This document shows, in pieces, positions 34,696 through 47,500 of a DNA stretch of 64,000 nt. The notes under the pieces were generated by a model. It made no database searches, was not told where the DNA came from, and was given only the letters and a program-made list of their open reading frames with translations. The stretch is from Formicarius rufipectus. Taxonomy: Eukaryota; Chordata; Aves; Passeriformes; Formicariidae. Numbering within the stretch: position 1 is the first letter of the stretch; the number at the start of each line of letters is the position of its first letter. The translations under genes were made by a program, and so were the position numbers. The stretch spans positions 593,084 through 657,083 of the forward strand of contig VXAU01002350.1 in the NCBI GenBank assembly GCA_013399695.1, in the 5' to 3' direction.

Positions 34696-37600
34696 ACAGC
34701 CTGTATGAGGATCAAATTTATTACTAAAAAAATTAATAGAAAAATGTGATACATCCATCCATGGTAAGGTATTAAACAATATCACAGCGGCTACACTTAT
34801 TCTGCAGGCTATTGGACAGCCACATTTAATGCCTTTGCTAGCTCAAGTAGAGCTTGATATCTGTTCAATCCAGTTTGCCTTTCAGGCATTTCAAGAGATA
34901 CTTACGGTCCCTGCACATACATAATGCTTTCTGTCTGGAAATGAAACCCTTATCACACTGAGTTTTCAAAACTGCTGAAGTCTGAGGCATTTGTGCAGCC
35001 CGCAGGATTTTGAGGAAAAGTACTATCAGTTTAGGAGTTGTGAGTACTTTGACAGTATTTTTGTGAGCACAGAGATACACAATAGGTACACCTCTGTAAT
35101 ACTCAAAACATGGAAGCACACAGAAGACAGACTAAAGCACATATGCTACTTTCTCTTTGATTATATGGTATAGAATTGTATTTAGGATTTTTTTGTTAGT
35201 AGCACTGTACTCAGCTTACACAGTCTTTAAATCTATGTGACAATACAGCACAGACTTCCCCTATATGGTAATCTCACACGCACACACAGAGCGCCCCATA
35301 TTCTGTTAGTTTATTAGAGCCATAAAGGACGTAAACTTTTAAACTCACAATGTAAAAAGAAGTACTTTAGAGTATGTCAGATACCCTGATTTTTATGGGT
35401 TTCTGAATGACCTACTGCTATTGCTGTTATGTTGTATTTTTTCTGCATTACTGTAGCCACAGGTCTGCCATAAAAACTAATTTTTTTCCAGTAGGTGCAT
35501 TATTATTTTTATAAGGCCACAACCAGGAGTGTTTTAGATCCAAGCCTCCTTTTTGCACACTGTAATATTCATACATACAGAACCTGTCCTAAAGATTGCA
35601 AACTAGTCTACTCTTGCTGGATTCTCTTTTATTCAGTTACACTCTAAAGCTTCCTTTATTATACTGACATTTTACATGCACAACTCATGGCACTGATATT
35701 TTTCTGTTTTCCTTTAAGGTAGGATATTACATTATGCTATTGATATATCATAGTACTCATCCACCAAAGCTGTACTTGCCTTATCTTTGGTAGGAGGTTT
35801 CTCCCCATTTTTAGAATTGAGATTTTGTTGGCACTCCAGGTCCCATATAATATCTTCTAGGAAATTATGTGACTGGTTAGGGACAACTCATGTCAAGCTG
35901 CCATCCATACTATTTTTTGACAAACCCAGCCTTTTATCTGTCAGCTCACTGCACATCCTGAGAATTCATTATAAGGAAGGAGCCACTGTTGACTAGGGAC
36001 TTGAACTTTGTCTATGCAAAGTGTGAAGAGACATACTTGTTTTCATACTGAGGAGGATGTTTATGCAAATCACATGGTAAACATAGAAAAACTGAAAAAT
36101 GGTTGGTTTATTGGAAGAGACTTGGAGTGATTTTCCACTATTACCAAGCTTGTTCCCTGTGAAGCTGGCATTTATAATCTCAATGCTGGCACTCATATCA
36201 AACTGTTAAGGGGTTTGAAAGATCTGTTGTCATGTTTGCTCATATTCCATCATATGCTTTGGATAGATGATTCCCACAGGTCTGATCTGTTTCTTCTTGG
36301 TTAAAGAAAGAGTGAGATTACTTGCTTGAGCCAAAAAGGATACTCAGCACAAAGATGTTGGAAAACAAGTAATTATGGAGTTGATGATCCTGTTACTGCT
36401 ATAATGAACTTAGCAGCACTGTTTTTACCTAAGCCAAGAAACTGAGATTGCTTTCTGCAAACTGAGATGAGAAAATTCACAACCTACACTTATGTCCAAA
36501 AAAAGATACTTTTTTTCCCAAGTTTGCTTTGTAAGTGTGTATTTTCAAAATTCATCCATAATAAGCAGATTGGTTAATTTGAATAATAAACACTGAGACA
36601 GTGGGTCTGGGAGTTAGATTTCTTGAAATTGCCAATCAAATTATTACAGCAGTTTTAAGTTAAATGTTTAGCAGGTCTTTTGCTGAGATGAATTACCATT
36701 TTACTCAGCTGTGTATTGAAATTAAACTGCTACATAGAGAAGCCTGTCTCCTCATTTCAATAACTATTGACCTACTTCTTTTTTTTAATGAGCCTGATGG
36801 CAACAACAGTACATTGTCAGTAACACGAGGTTATCTTTCTGCATAAAATGACTGGTTGCATTTTAATCAAGCAGAAATGAAAATAACTCAGAGGTAAGTG
36901 ACAAAAATCATTAGACTCAAGGAAAGACTTCCATATGAGTAAGAACTGAAAAGTTTAAGTTACAAAGGACATGCATGAGAGGAGACATGAAGAACTAGAC
37001 TGTTAAGAACTGTTATATTTGCCAACTGCAAGCTGTGGGCATTCTCCCACCTTCCTTCCTCTTGAGGATCTTCGTGGAAATCCAGAAACTGAAAGCAATA
37101 TTCAGTCACTTGCCTAACTCTGCTGTGTCAGTCCAAATTTTGCCTAAGTGCCCCTTAACTTAAAAGACATACACATTATGCACCTTTTACCCCACAAAAT
37201 CTGGAAGCACCTTGTTACCCACTTAGTAAATAGTTAGTCAGGGAGAAAAAATGAGACTCCTCAGAAGTGTTTGGCAGAACCTTAAACTAAAGACTTAGAG
37301 AAGATGCTGTTGATAAAACAGAAGCAGAGAAAGGGAGAAATAAGCCTCAGCTTATCCAGTGTGGAAGGAGTGAAAAGACCCTTCTTCCTGAAATGTGGGC
37401 TCAGACACTGCTTCATCTGACAGCAAAAATTCTCCACTGTTAGTGTCTGAGAGCTGTGGAGTAGTATCACCTGGCCAGTAGACATGTGGGTAGGCATACT
37501 GACCTTTCTTCTTCCAAGGGCCGCATGCTGTGTATGGCAAGGGGTGACTGGTGATCTATGCACCTGAGCTAAGGCTTTCTGCATCATACATGTCAAGTAT

Positions 37601-37850
37601 ATTGCTCTCCTTAAGAGACAATATGGACATAACCATTATCTATTTTTTATTGTCTCCATGACACCTGCATGCAGTCAGTTGTTAGTTTCCGAACACTGTT
37701 ACACAAGTCACCTTTCACCTGGAATATATGAATGACACCTAAAGACATATTCCATATGAAAAACTGAGGTGATAACACACTAGAACAATATTTCAATGTA
37801 CTATGAAAGTCAGAAAATGAGCTTTGTTTCACCATGTTAAAAAACCTTTC

Positions 37851-37872
37851 TGACCTGACCTGACCTGACCTG
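37851..37872. repeat. (TGACC)n short tandem repeat
   Basis: The 22 bases are pure TGACC units. On the minus strand they read as overlapping AGGTCA half-sites spaced every 5 bp. Confidence 0.95.
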
Positions 37873-40800
37873 TTCTTTTTGGCATCACCTCAACGTGAAT
37901 GTTCCTGTTTAGTCATTACATTGGTGCAAAGTACAAGACCCTCTTTATATCACCATTTTTCTTATATCTTTAAAACAATATGTTCTGTGCAAGAAAAATG
38001 CAACACAGAAAAGCAGGTGTGCAAAGATAGGTGTATGAAGGAGGTGAGCATAACTCCTCGTTTTTCTACCTTTACACTGCCAGCATTTACAGTTCTTCCA
38101 CGATGTCCATACCCCCTCTGTCTCTATCAGGCTACCACGTCACACTGCATCATGCATATGTGCATACACACAAATAGGTGTTTCTGTGTGGGTGTGTAGG
38201 AAGCAACAGTTATGAAGTAAGACAGTTGTGTTGATAGTAATGGCAGGTTTGTGTGGGTGAAGGTAGATGGCTATGTCATATAAATCTAAGAGAACAGGAA
38301 ACAATGGTTCATTAAAGACATATGTAAGAAACAGACAACTCATCTCTTAAGGCATGACTGATTCATGTGACAGAGCCCCATATCAAAATTCAGAGTAATT
38401 ACTTTTGAGTCATGCAGTCAAGAAGACGAATCAGAGCTGGTGCGGGTATTGCCAAGATGTGACACAGCAGCAATCACCTAGGGTGGGGAGAAGGGAGGTG
38501 CCACTTTAAAGTCTTGGGCAAGGCCAAGGGCCACATGATGAGATCAAAGTATCAGGTTTTATTTTAATAGGAAACATTTCCCCCTTTGTCTGGATATGAG
38601 GTAAACCTTAAAAATATAACAGGCTACCTACTGTTTAGTGTACAGCCTGAAATATTAGCTTCCTTAGGAGTAAATTCCTTACTGTGCCTGTCTCTGACAC
38701 CTGTTGCCAGCTGAAGGAGGAACATGTACTGTGGGAACAGGCAGGAGCAGAAGCAAGAAGGTCAGACTTCACAGTTTTATGCAAAGCTTGGCCTTCCTTT
38801 GACTCAGGAGGGGCCCTGTCCATCCTGGGTATGATAATCTTCATGGAAAAACCTATCTGCTCACATTTTCTTTCTACCCTTTGCATGGTGACTTCACAAA
38901 ACTATGAAAAGATGATTTATGCATGACGTACAAGGAAGCTATGAGTCATAGTCAAGCAGTACAAGCTGTTGCAATGAAATGTTTCATACTAGACCAGCTA
39001 TTATTTGAATGCACTGCCTTGGTTGAAGATTCCTCCACTGCTTTGCACAGAAAACAAATAAGACACAGAGTTAGCTAAGCTACCTCCTGGGAACATAGCC
39101 ACATGTCTCTAGGAGACTTGCCCTGACACAGAGAGGGATGAAATTAAGTGCACTTTGGGGAGCTGGTAACCCTCAGGAGAGCTCAAATTGTCCAAGTGTT
39201 CTGTCAGCACTGCCTAATGAATCAAGTATTTCCTGGCGTCTATTTCCTGTGCAGCCGTGGCACAAAGCCTGTGTGGCTGCAAGGGAGCGAAGCCTCACTC
39301 CTAAACTGGGGACTACAGCACTTCTTTCTTGGCCACTCCTGTGTCCCTGTGTGCCAGGATGGAGTCTGGCACTGCAGGCCAGGTTTTTGTGGATCCTCAG
39401 CATCTGTTCTTTCCTCTATGGAAAATGTGACAGTCATGTTGGCTATTTAAGTCAGTACTGACAGACAGGTGGGCTCTTCCTATACGTGTTTATTGTGGAA
39501 GCTCCTCATTTTCCAGTGTAAAATTCATGGCCATTTATAGAAATACCTACACCTTGACACAATCATTTAAATTTAAAAAAAATCACACTCATCAAATATA
39601 TAACATAGTGGAAATAAAATGGGTTTAGTAAGATTTTTATGTTGTTAGTATCTAAGTGATTAAATGCATCATTGGGTAATAGATTTCCATTATTAATTTG
39701 AAAGAAAAATTCGTTCTCTCAGTCACCATCTAAATATAGAAGTGGTATTGTTATTTCAAAAGTAACTCTGACTTCATGGTCTTCGCTTAGGGAATATTGA
39801 TTTGAGATTTTGAGAACACAGAACTGAAAAAAAAAAGTTGAAAAATAACACAGTGTATTGAGAGATGCTTATGATTAGCTTTTCTGTAGTTAACACAGAA
39901 ATAAACACAAAAGTGACACTGCTAACTTAATATGTGTATCATTTTCTGTGCATGTTGCCTTTTCAGATGGATACGAGTAAAGGAATAATGATCACTGATA
40001 GTTTTTAAGAGTAAAAATAACTTTAAAAGAGCTAAAAATACACCATACATATTAACAAAAGCACTAGGACAAACTGAAATAGCTGTTGCCCTTGAAGTTT
40101 GCTGTCTTGAGCTAGAGACTGGTTAGGACACGTTAGTCTGCTCATTGGACATTAGGAATTACCATAACTGGAATTAAGCAAGCTAATTCCCTTTTACCAA
40201 TAATGGCTATTTGATTATTACCTGTGGGGATAAATAGCTCTTTTCCAGAAGATATTGCTACTGAGGAGGCAGTTCTTTTTTGCTAAGGAAGCTTTCCTGC
40301 CTGGAATGAGACTTCCTTCCCCAGACACAGTTTGGGGATGTTTCTCTGCATGCATTCCACAGAAGGTTACTCCCCCAGCACAAGAGAGATAACACTCACA
40401 GATGTGCTGCAAGGACTTGGCAGCCAATGGGGGAGACAAGGAGGGAGAAGGGATGGCAAAGCCTAAGGAACAAATGAAAGCCTCATCTTTTTGCCTTTGC
40501 TCTGAGGCCCAGTACTGTACATACAGAGCCATTAGGATCTATGAGTTTTCAGGGGATTTATGAGTTTTCATCACCCTCACCTCTGAAATAAACCTTTTGA
40601 ATCCTTTCCACTGCTTACCGTTCTTTGGAGGAATACCTGCATAAATTTTGCTTTACACTAACAAAAGGAAAGGATCATTCAGGAGGAACAGCAGTGTGAG
40701 GAACAGATAGTTCCTTCTTTTTCTCATGCCTCTGTAGAAAGTTCTGCTGCTGGTGGTAGATTTGCGAGTGAATCTGTTCTTGGCAAGCTTAACAAACCTT

Positions 40801-41749
40801 GGTCTCACAAGGAGACAGGGAGATAAAAGCTGCAGAGCTGAGGGTGGGACAGAAATCCAATTACTGGTTACTCTGGGGGGTACTTCTAATCGCTTTGTTC
40901 CTGTAATAAAAAGTCTAATTTGAACATATCAAAATACCTGAAACAATGTGTAGAAGGACTGATACATTCTTCTGTGAAAAGATAGATGCTGTTTGCTATA
41001 TTACAGATAATTGATGCAGTTCATTACCTGTGTACTGTTTATTAACTGTGTGAGTTATCTATGAAATTGCTAACTGAGAGAAATCACAAGGATCCACTTT
41101 TCAATAAATGTCCTCCATTTAAAATGTATTCAAATGAGTAACTTTTTATATTGTCAAAGTTGGAAATCTGTTTCAAATGTATCCAAATGGCATTGCTTAT
41201 GCGAATCTTTCGTCTCACGAAATTAATGAAGAGTTTCTGACTTTTAAGTAGCTATTTAGGAAGGCATTATCTTGTTTTCATCATCTTTTTTCTGTTAGAA
41301 GAGTGGGTGTCATGTGAGTCATTTCTTTCTGAGTTGCATAAGCCAAAGGCTTGTGGATGACAGTTGGCGAAATTAACTTTCCAATTAATATAAATATTCT
41401 AACACAAATGGCTACTTTTCTTAGTAAAAAGAAATTAATCTTGCTGTATTGTACATAATATGGACTCGGACAATAAAGGTATCAAAAAATTACTATATGG
41501 CATGTGTTGATATGCAGCATTGGCACCTGTAATCTGAAAAGAGATATACTGCCTCAAACACGTCAATAAACAAGGTTTTCATTCAAGAAAGAGATGGAAA
41601 ATTAGCAAACAACCTTGACAGAAAATTTTGAATGGTCAAGGTTTGTTTTGAGATTCAAGCATTCAAAATGTTCCCAGCAGAAAAAGTTTCCGCCAAGGAA
41701 AACTTCAGCATCTTTTAAATAAATGGAAAGCTGGTGCCATGAAAGACTC

Positions 41750-42165
41750 ATGCCCTGGGGGCAGCAATGGGTCTGACTGTCCCTGCCCACCTCCCTGGGA
41801 CTCCCCCCACCTGGCCCAGGGTTCCGTGTCAGACCCCTGGAGCCATCAGTCCCTGCTCCAGTGATGCTGTGTCAGGGCTGGTCTCCATCTCCCACAGCCC
41901 TGCTCTGCCTGGCCATGGGCCTTTCTGAGCTGAGCCTCACATTCTGGCCTGGCCACAGCCCATCCCCATGGAGATGCCCCGTGCCCAGGGCTGGGGCTGC
42001 CCCAGTGCCCTCCAGCTGCCCCTGGCTGGGGCAGTGGGATGGGCCATGGCTGCCAGACCCTTCCCTGATGGATCCCTGGGGACCTCTGGCTGTTCCCAGC
42101 CACAGAGAGATGCCCTGCAGACCAGAACAGGATGGCTGCATCACAGGGCTGCTTTTGGTTCTGCA
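41750..42165. repeat. GC-rich block, probable dispersed repeat copy A
   Basis: This is an abrupt GC-rich segment in AT-rich surroundings. It starts near ATGCCCTGGGGGCAGCAATG and includes TGACTGTCCCTGCCCACCTC. The same order of motifs recurs at about 58140-58440 (TGACTGTCCTTGCCCAGCCC), so the two are likely copies of one repeat, perhaps part of a GC-rich LTR. Open frames of 108-134 residues on both strands reflect composition rather than coding. Confidence 0.5.
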
Positions 42166-42699
42166 AAAACATACAACTAAATTCCTCACTGTGGTTTTGG
42201 TTTTTTTATCAACAAATTTATGTTTAAAACATAAACACATTAGGAAGCCTGCCCTCCCGAGATAAAGAGCATATGTATGCCAACATTGGAAAGGCAGAGA
42301 TTTCCCATCCTTCCCCTCAATCAGAGAAACTGTGGCTGTCTGATCTTATGGACTGTTTCTTGACCAAATACCTTCAAAATCTGCTTTTTAAATAATATTT
42401 AACTTCCAATAGAAAAGTTCCAGAAGATATGTCAAATGAATCACAACGCCCAAAGCTTGCCTAGTGCTTCTAATGCAGGTTAGATAGAACTATAGGGAAA
42501 GCTGAAGCATGTAAAAACTGCAAATACAACAACACACAGTACCCCAAATGCAGCCTCAGAAGTACCAAGTAGAAGGATGCACTCCTACAGCCACCGTCTG
42601 TGCTCTGGCCAGAGCCACCAGTGCATGGTGGGTTTTAACCCCATGGGTTAACTTCTGACTCCAGCTCAACTTGTCAGTGAGGTCCCCTTCTGGAAACCT

Positions 42700-43885
42700 G
42701 CTTTCTACCTAGTCAGTGCCCCAGCTGCATCCTTGTGTGGTTTTTTCACATCCCAGGTGCAAGACACGACATTTGCCTTTGGTGAGCTTCATGAGGTTGC
42801 TGTTTTCTCCAGTCTATCAATGACCTCTCAAAGACAACCCTGTCCTCCATCACAGCGACTGTTCCTCCCACCCTGGTGTTATCTGCTGGCACTTCCTGAG
42901 GGTGTGTTACCCCCTTTTATCCATGTCATCAACAGTCACCTTGAACAGTTTTGACCCCAGCATCAGTGCCTGGGGTACACCCATTATAACTAGACACCAA
43001 TGGTACTACAAACCCATGAGTTCATTTCTTCACCCATGTTACAGTTTACCTACCAGGAACAAACCTCCTCAGTTTGGCTGTAGCAGAAGCTGCAAAAATC
43101 TTGCTGAAGTCAAGGTCAATAACATCTGCTGCCCTTCCATTATTCACAAGGCCAGCCATTTCATCATGGAAAACAGTGGTGTGGACCAGGTGTGATTTGT
43201 TGCTCATAAAGGTATGATGGCTATTCACAGACCCTTTTGGGGCTTTCATGTACTTGGAAATGGTCTCAAATGTTATTTGTTTCATAACTTCCCCAGAGAC
43301 TGACTTGGGATCAAGTGTCCTGTAGTTGTCCTGCAGATAGAGCTTCTTTTCTGCACTTTTGAAAGTGCCTTTTTCTGGTAACTGGGGAACTCCCCTGACC
43401 ATCACAGCCTTTCAAGGGTGATAGAGCCTTGGTGGTTTCTCAATACAAGGGGTCAGTTCCCTCAGCATGCTGTCTGAAGCTATGAATATCTTTACATCCA
43501 AAGTGCTTGACTAGTCCATAACCTTATCCTCTTTTAGTATGGCAGTATGACTCTCCCTGAAAATCATTCAGTCAGCAGAGACCTAGAGAAGCTTGAGGAA
43601 ATACCTACTCAGTAAAGACTGAGGAGAAGAAGGTACTTACCTGTGTTTTCCATGTTCTTTTTCAACCACCCCATTCAGCAGCCATTCACATTTTTGCTGA
43701 CCTTCATTTTGCTAATGAGGTACCTATAGAAGAATTTTTAACCTTTTGTATTTCTCACCAGGTTCAAATCCAGCTGAGCTTTGGCTTTTGCCTGCATGCC
43801 TGGGCAATGCCTGTGCACTCCTCCCAGGTACTACACTTCTTTACACTCTCATGCCAGCTAGATTCCCTGCTTAAACATATTCAGG
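42700..43885 (-). mobile_element. CR1 LINE fragment with decayed reverse transcriptase
   Basis: This is about 1.2 kb of CR1 ORF2 in antisense. On the minus strand the coding remnant between 43405 and 43046 keeps pieces of the reverse transcriptase, including EVMKQITFETISKYMK, FHDEMAGL and a motif-A relic DLDFSKIF where active copies have DFSKAFDT. Nearer 42860 the FADDT catalytic box is broken by substitutions and a frame change. The 43400-43880 part matches the segment before the reverse transcriptase (CATTCAGCAG, TGGGCAATGCCTGTGCACTC). The copy lacks both the 5' end and the 3' tail and cannot be active. Confidence 0.88.
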
Positions 43886-43896
43886 ATTTCGGGAAG

Positions 43897-43990
43897 AAAA
43901 AACAAACAAACAAACAAAAACAAAACAAAACAAACAAACACCAAAAAACCCAGAAACAAAACAAAATAAAATCACACACACAAAAAAAAC
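43897..43990 (+). repeat. (AAAC)n / A-rich simple repeat
   Basis: Imperfect AAAC and AAAAC units, ending in a short CA run. The tract directly abuts the upstream side of the CR1 fragment. Confidence 0.9.
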
Positions 43991-44424
43991 CCCAACACTA
44001 CCACCACCAAACCTATAAATTTGTTATATACTCCAAGATTATTGGTTATAAAATGTGTAGGTGTTATCAAGACCTATTTTGAATCATTTTGATGGGCATG
44101 AATCAAGAATATATATCCTTAGACTTCCAGATTCATCAATAAAAATAATTCTAAAAAAATGAAAATACCTATATAAAATTTGTCTTCTTCCTAGATTTCT
44201 TATGCTTATTTCTTTATTTCTTACAACCAGGCCTCTAAAGTTCTCTCCTGATTCCCTTTTATACAGACATATAGATAAAGTAATATGCCATCAGCCTGTG
44301 TAAGAGAATATAGCAAGTCATTCAATAAGTAACACACTTGTATAATAGCAATCTTAACTATTTTACTGACTATTGGAAATTCAAATTGCTTAATTTTTTA
44401 TCTTCATTATTCATCTATTTAATG

Positions 44425-44515
44425 TTATTCTAATGACATTTATTCTGATACATCTAGTATTCTAATACACCTAATGTGTTTTAATATATCTAATACATTC
44501 TAATACACCTTAGTA
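44425..44515. repeat. Degenerate CTAATACA-type tandem repeat
   Basis: The phrases TCTAATACACCTAATG, ATATCTAATACATTC and TCTAATACACCTTAG recur at intervals of about 20-25 bp. Confidence 0.55.
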
Positions 44516-47500
44516 CAGATATGAGAGTTGTTATCATAAAAACTACTTAATCACTGATTGTTAGAATCATGCACGATTTTATACTTTGTTACAATCATCA
44601 TGTCATACACAAATTACCTCCTCTCATTTACTGCTTGGAATACCATGTAAAATGAAAAGAAAAAAAATCCTGAGAAAAATTACAGAAAAGAAAAAAAAAA
44701 GGAAATTGCAAAGGTTTTCTTACAAGTGTTAGAAAAATCCATAGAAACCGAATCATATGAATCATGAGATAACACATAATTATCTTTCAGGTCTGTTATT
44801 GTCTGCATTTATGGCATGAAGGTTATTTACCCTATGAAGTGCGAAACCCTTTAACCATGCATTCTGCCTTCCATCACCTCCTCACATCTCACAGAATGAG
44901 CAGGTGAAGGATGTGTCACTGTGGAAGCTATGCAGGTAGCATTTAGGCAAGGGCAGCAACTGGGAGGATTAATTGTTCATACGTGCTGTGTGCTGACTCA
45001 ATGCTTTTGTTTGGAACTACTGCCCCTTTGAGATGAGAGAATGACAGAGAAACTGACTCTCCCATCTGAGTGCCCACAGCACGCAGCTCTGAAACCATGG
45101 CTAGACTCATGATCTGCTTTTGGTTCTGCTGTGTTGCATTGGCCCATAATCCTCATAGTTCTGGAGCTGTAAAGTAAGCCATTTAGCCTAACCCCCCCCA
45201 TTCCCAAGACTGATTGCAATCCATTAATGTGTCACATATAATTCCTTTAGAAGCTACTTAGGGTATGTGGGTTGCAAAACGTTACAAAATCCAGATACTT
45301 TCACAAGGTAAGCTTGTAGCTGCAAGTCAAAGTGAGATAAAGACGTATAGATGTAGCAGTCAGACATTTGAATTCCCTCAACTGGTATCAAGGGAGGGTC
45401 ACAGCCTGAAGATGCCTTGTTTTGGATTACCATTGCAGGTCTTGGGGCATAAATGTAAATTGTTTAGGAGATGAATATTAGTAGATCCAGTCTTTCACCC
45501 CTGGATGTGCTTTGGTAAAGACTAAAAGTAAGTAAAACACAGAGAAAGAAATAGATTGTCATCAGACATTTTAACAACTGACTCTTTGAAATGAAAATCT
45601 AAACAATCCAAAAAGAAAATGTATGTTTGTCAGCTGCAGCAGATATCTGAGACCCACCAATAAGGACAAGATTGTTCATCTGTATTCCTAAGAAATGTAT
45701 TAAGCAATTATTTCTGGAGTGTTACATATGTATTTATGACTACTGAGGCCACCAAAACTGCAGGCTATGTTCAGCCACATCTTCCTCTACTTCCTCATAG
45801 TGATGCATCCAAAATCTCATCACTCACTATGCACACAGCTGAAGGGCATCAGCCCAAGCTGTGGATTCTCCTGGAGAGTCAAGAACATGAAGGTCCAGTG
45901 TTGCAACTATTTTCCAGAAATCATGATCCTAAGCTGTGCCAAAGTGCATGTATTGATTTTGGGAGCAAATAGTTGATCTGTATTCATGCCATGAAATTCA
46001 GCAAGAATGTCCACATAGATATATGCTCCAGCAGAAATCTGGATTTCCTGAAGATGTGTGAGGTAGAAGTATGGTGGATTTCTAGCCTCCTTGTCCTCCT
46101 TGCAGAATTATGGCTCCATTGCTTCGTCCAGGTATTAAAGTAAACTGTTGACAGAAGAGAAAATTACCAAACTCTTGAGCCCTTTATCCATAACTTCTCA
46201 GGGTCTGATCAGCAGAGCTTATGCTGGCATAGCTCATTGCAGGTTGATGATAGGACATAGGCACCTTTTCTATGTTACCTGGGGAGGAGGTGGTGCAGAT
46301 GGGAAGCAGATGCCAGGATCCTACACGGAGCTCTAGTGCCTGGAGCCTCAACCTGTATATCATTTGATTTTCAGCATGGACTCAGCGGTGCTGCACATTG
46401 CTCAGAGGGCTGATCCTGCTGCATCTGTGTAGTACCGAGAACATGTATGAACAGCAAAGTTGCTGATCCCAGAAAGTGTCTGAATGATGATGTGCCCAGT
46501 TAGCTCATCCAGTTGAAAGAGTGAGGATGGTGTGAAGATAGTGCTGAAGATTGGCAGAGATAGTGCTATGCCCTGCAGCAGTAGGGCCAAGGGCCAAGTT
46601 TACCTTGCAGACTGACTTACAGAGTGACTATAGATATATTCTTGACACTCCTGAAGTATTTATCAGGAAATACATTTATAAAGAATTCCATAAAATCACA
46701 CTCTTCAGTATATAAGTCAATTATTAAGCAAAGTAAGAAACTAAGAGTAATCTCTGGTATTGGTGTTAAAGGTGCTGCATAATGCATTTAAAATTCTGCT
46801 GTAGTTTTGAGGGTTACCGTTCACTAATATCGTTGATGTATAGAGGAGGAAGGAATTGGGGTCTGAACCCAGTGCTGGGTGGAAAGAGCAACATTTCCTA
46901 TAATTCAAACAGTTTAAGCAGATTGTGGACTCAAAATCTCCTCAAAGTCTATTGAAATATTTTCTTTGTCAGGATGCCTTAAACTCCCAGTAGTGCCAGC
47001 TTCTCTATGCTAGCTGTCTGTACACATTAAAGGTCTGTTTTCCCCTACTCTTTTATGGGAGAGTTCCACCCACTTGACACTTCCAAGCCAGTTTGCTGTC
47101 TCTCAATTCTAGTACTAACTTAGTTCTAATGGCAAGTCCTGTCAGAGTAAAAATGTTTCCTCATAGAAACAGGGAAAATACAAAGTTGCTGATATGGTGC
47201 CATCATTTTATAGGACTATCATTGCTTTTGGTCTGTCCTACTGAACAGGTCCCTTTTGTTAAATATTCATACTCACCTCCAACACTCCTTGTGCTTACCT
47301 CATGTTTGTAGTGGTTGTTCCCATCTATACCACACTTTCAGAGATTGGGTTTTCTCTTGACTGTTCTGATGTGGTTAATAATGATAAACACTATGTGGTA
47401 ACCTGAGAAAATCATCTAAATACTCCTTGGTGCCTGAAGAAAATATTTGAGAGAGCTCTGGTGTTCCCCCAAAATTCTGTATATTTCTTCCACTGGACCA

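Larger units (their letters stand above)
34696..42699. other. Intergenic, mostly unique
   Basis: Contains the short TGACC array at 37851 and the GC-rich block from about 41750. Several overlapping open frames between 38684 and 39461 resemble no known protein and look like chance. Confidence 0.6.

Noticed and set aside
41846..42265. Four overlapping open frames of 70-134 residues
   Set aside because: All lie in the GC-rich repeat block, on both strands, with Pro/Gly/Trp-rich composition and no domain.
47100..47180. CAGAGTAAAAATGTTTCCTCA, weakly like an antisense CR1 segment
   Set aside because: Flanking sequence does not follow CR1 order on either side.
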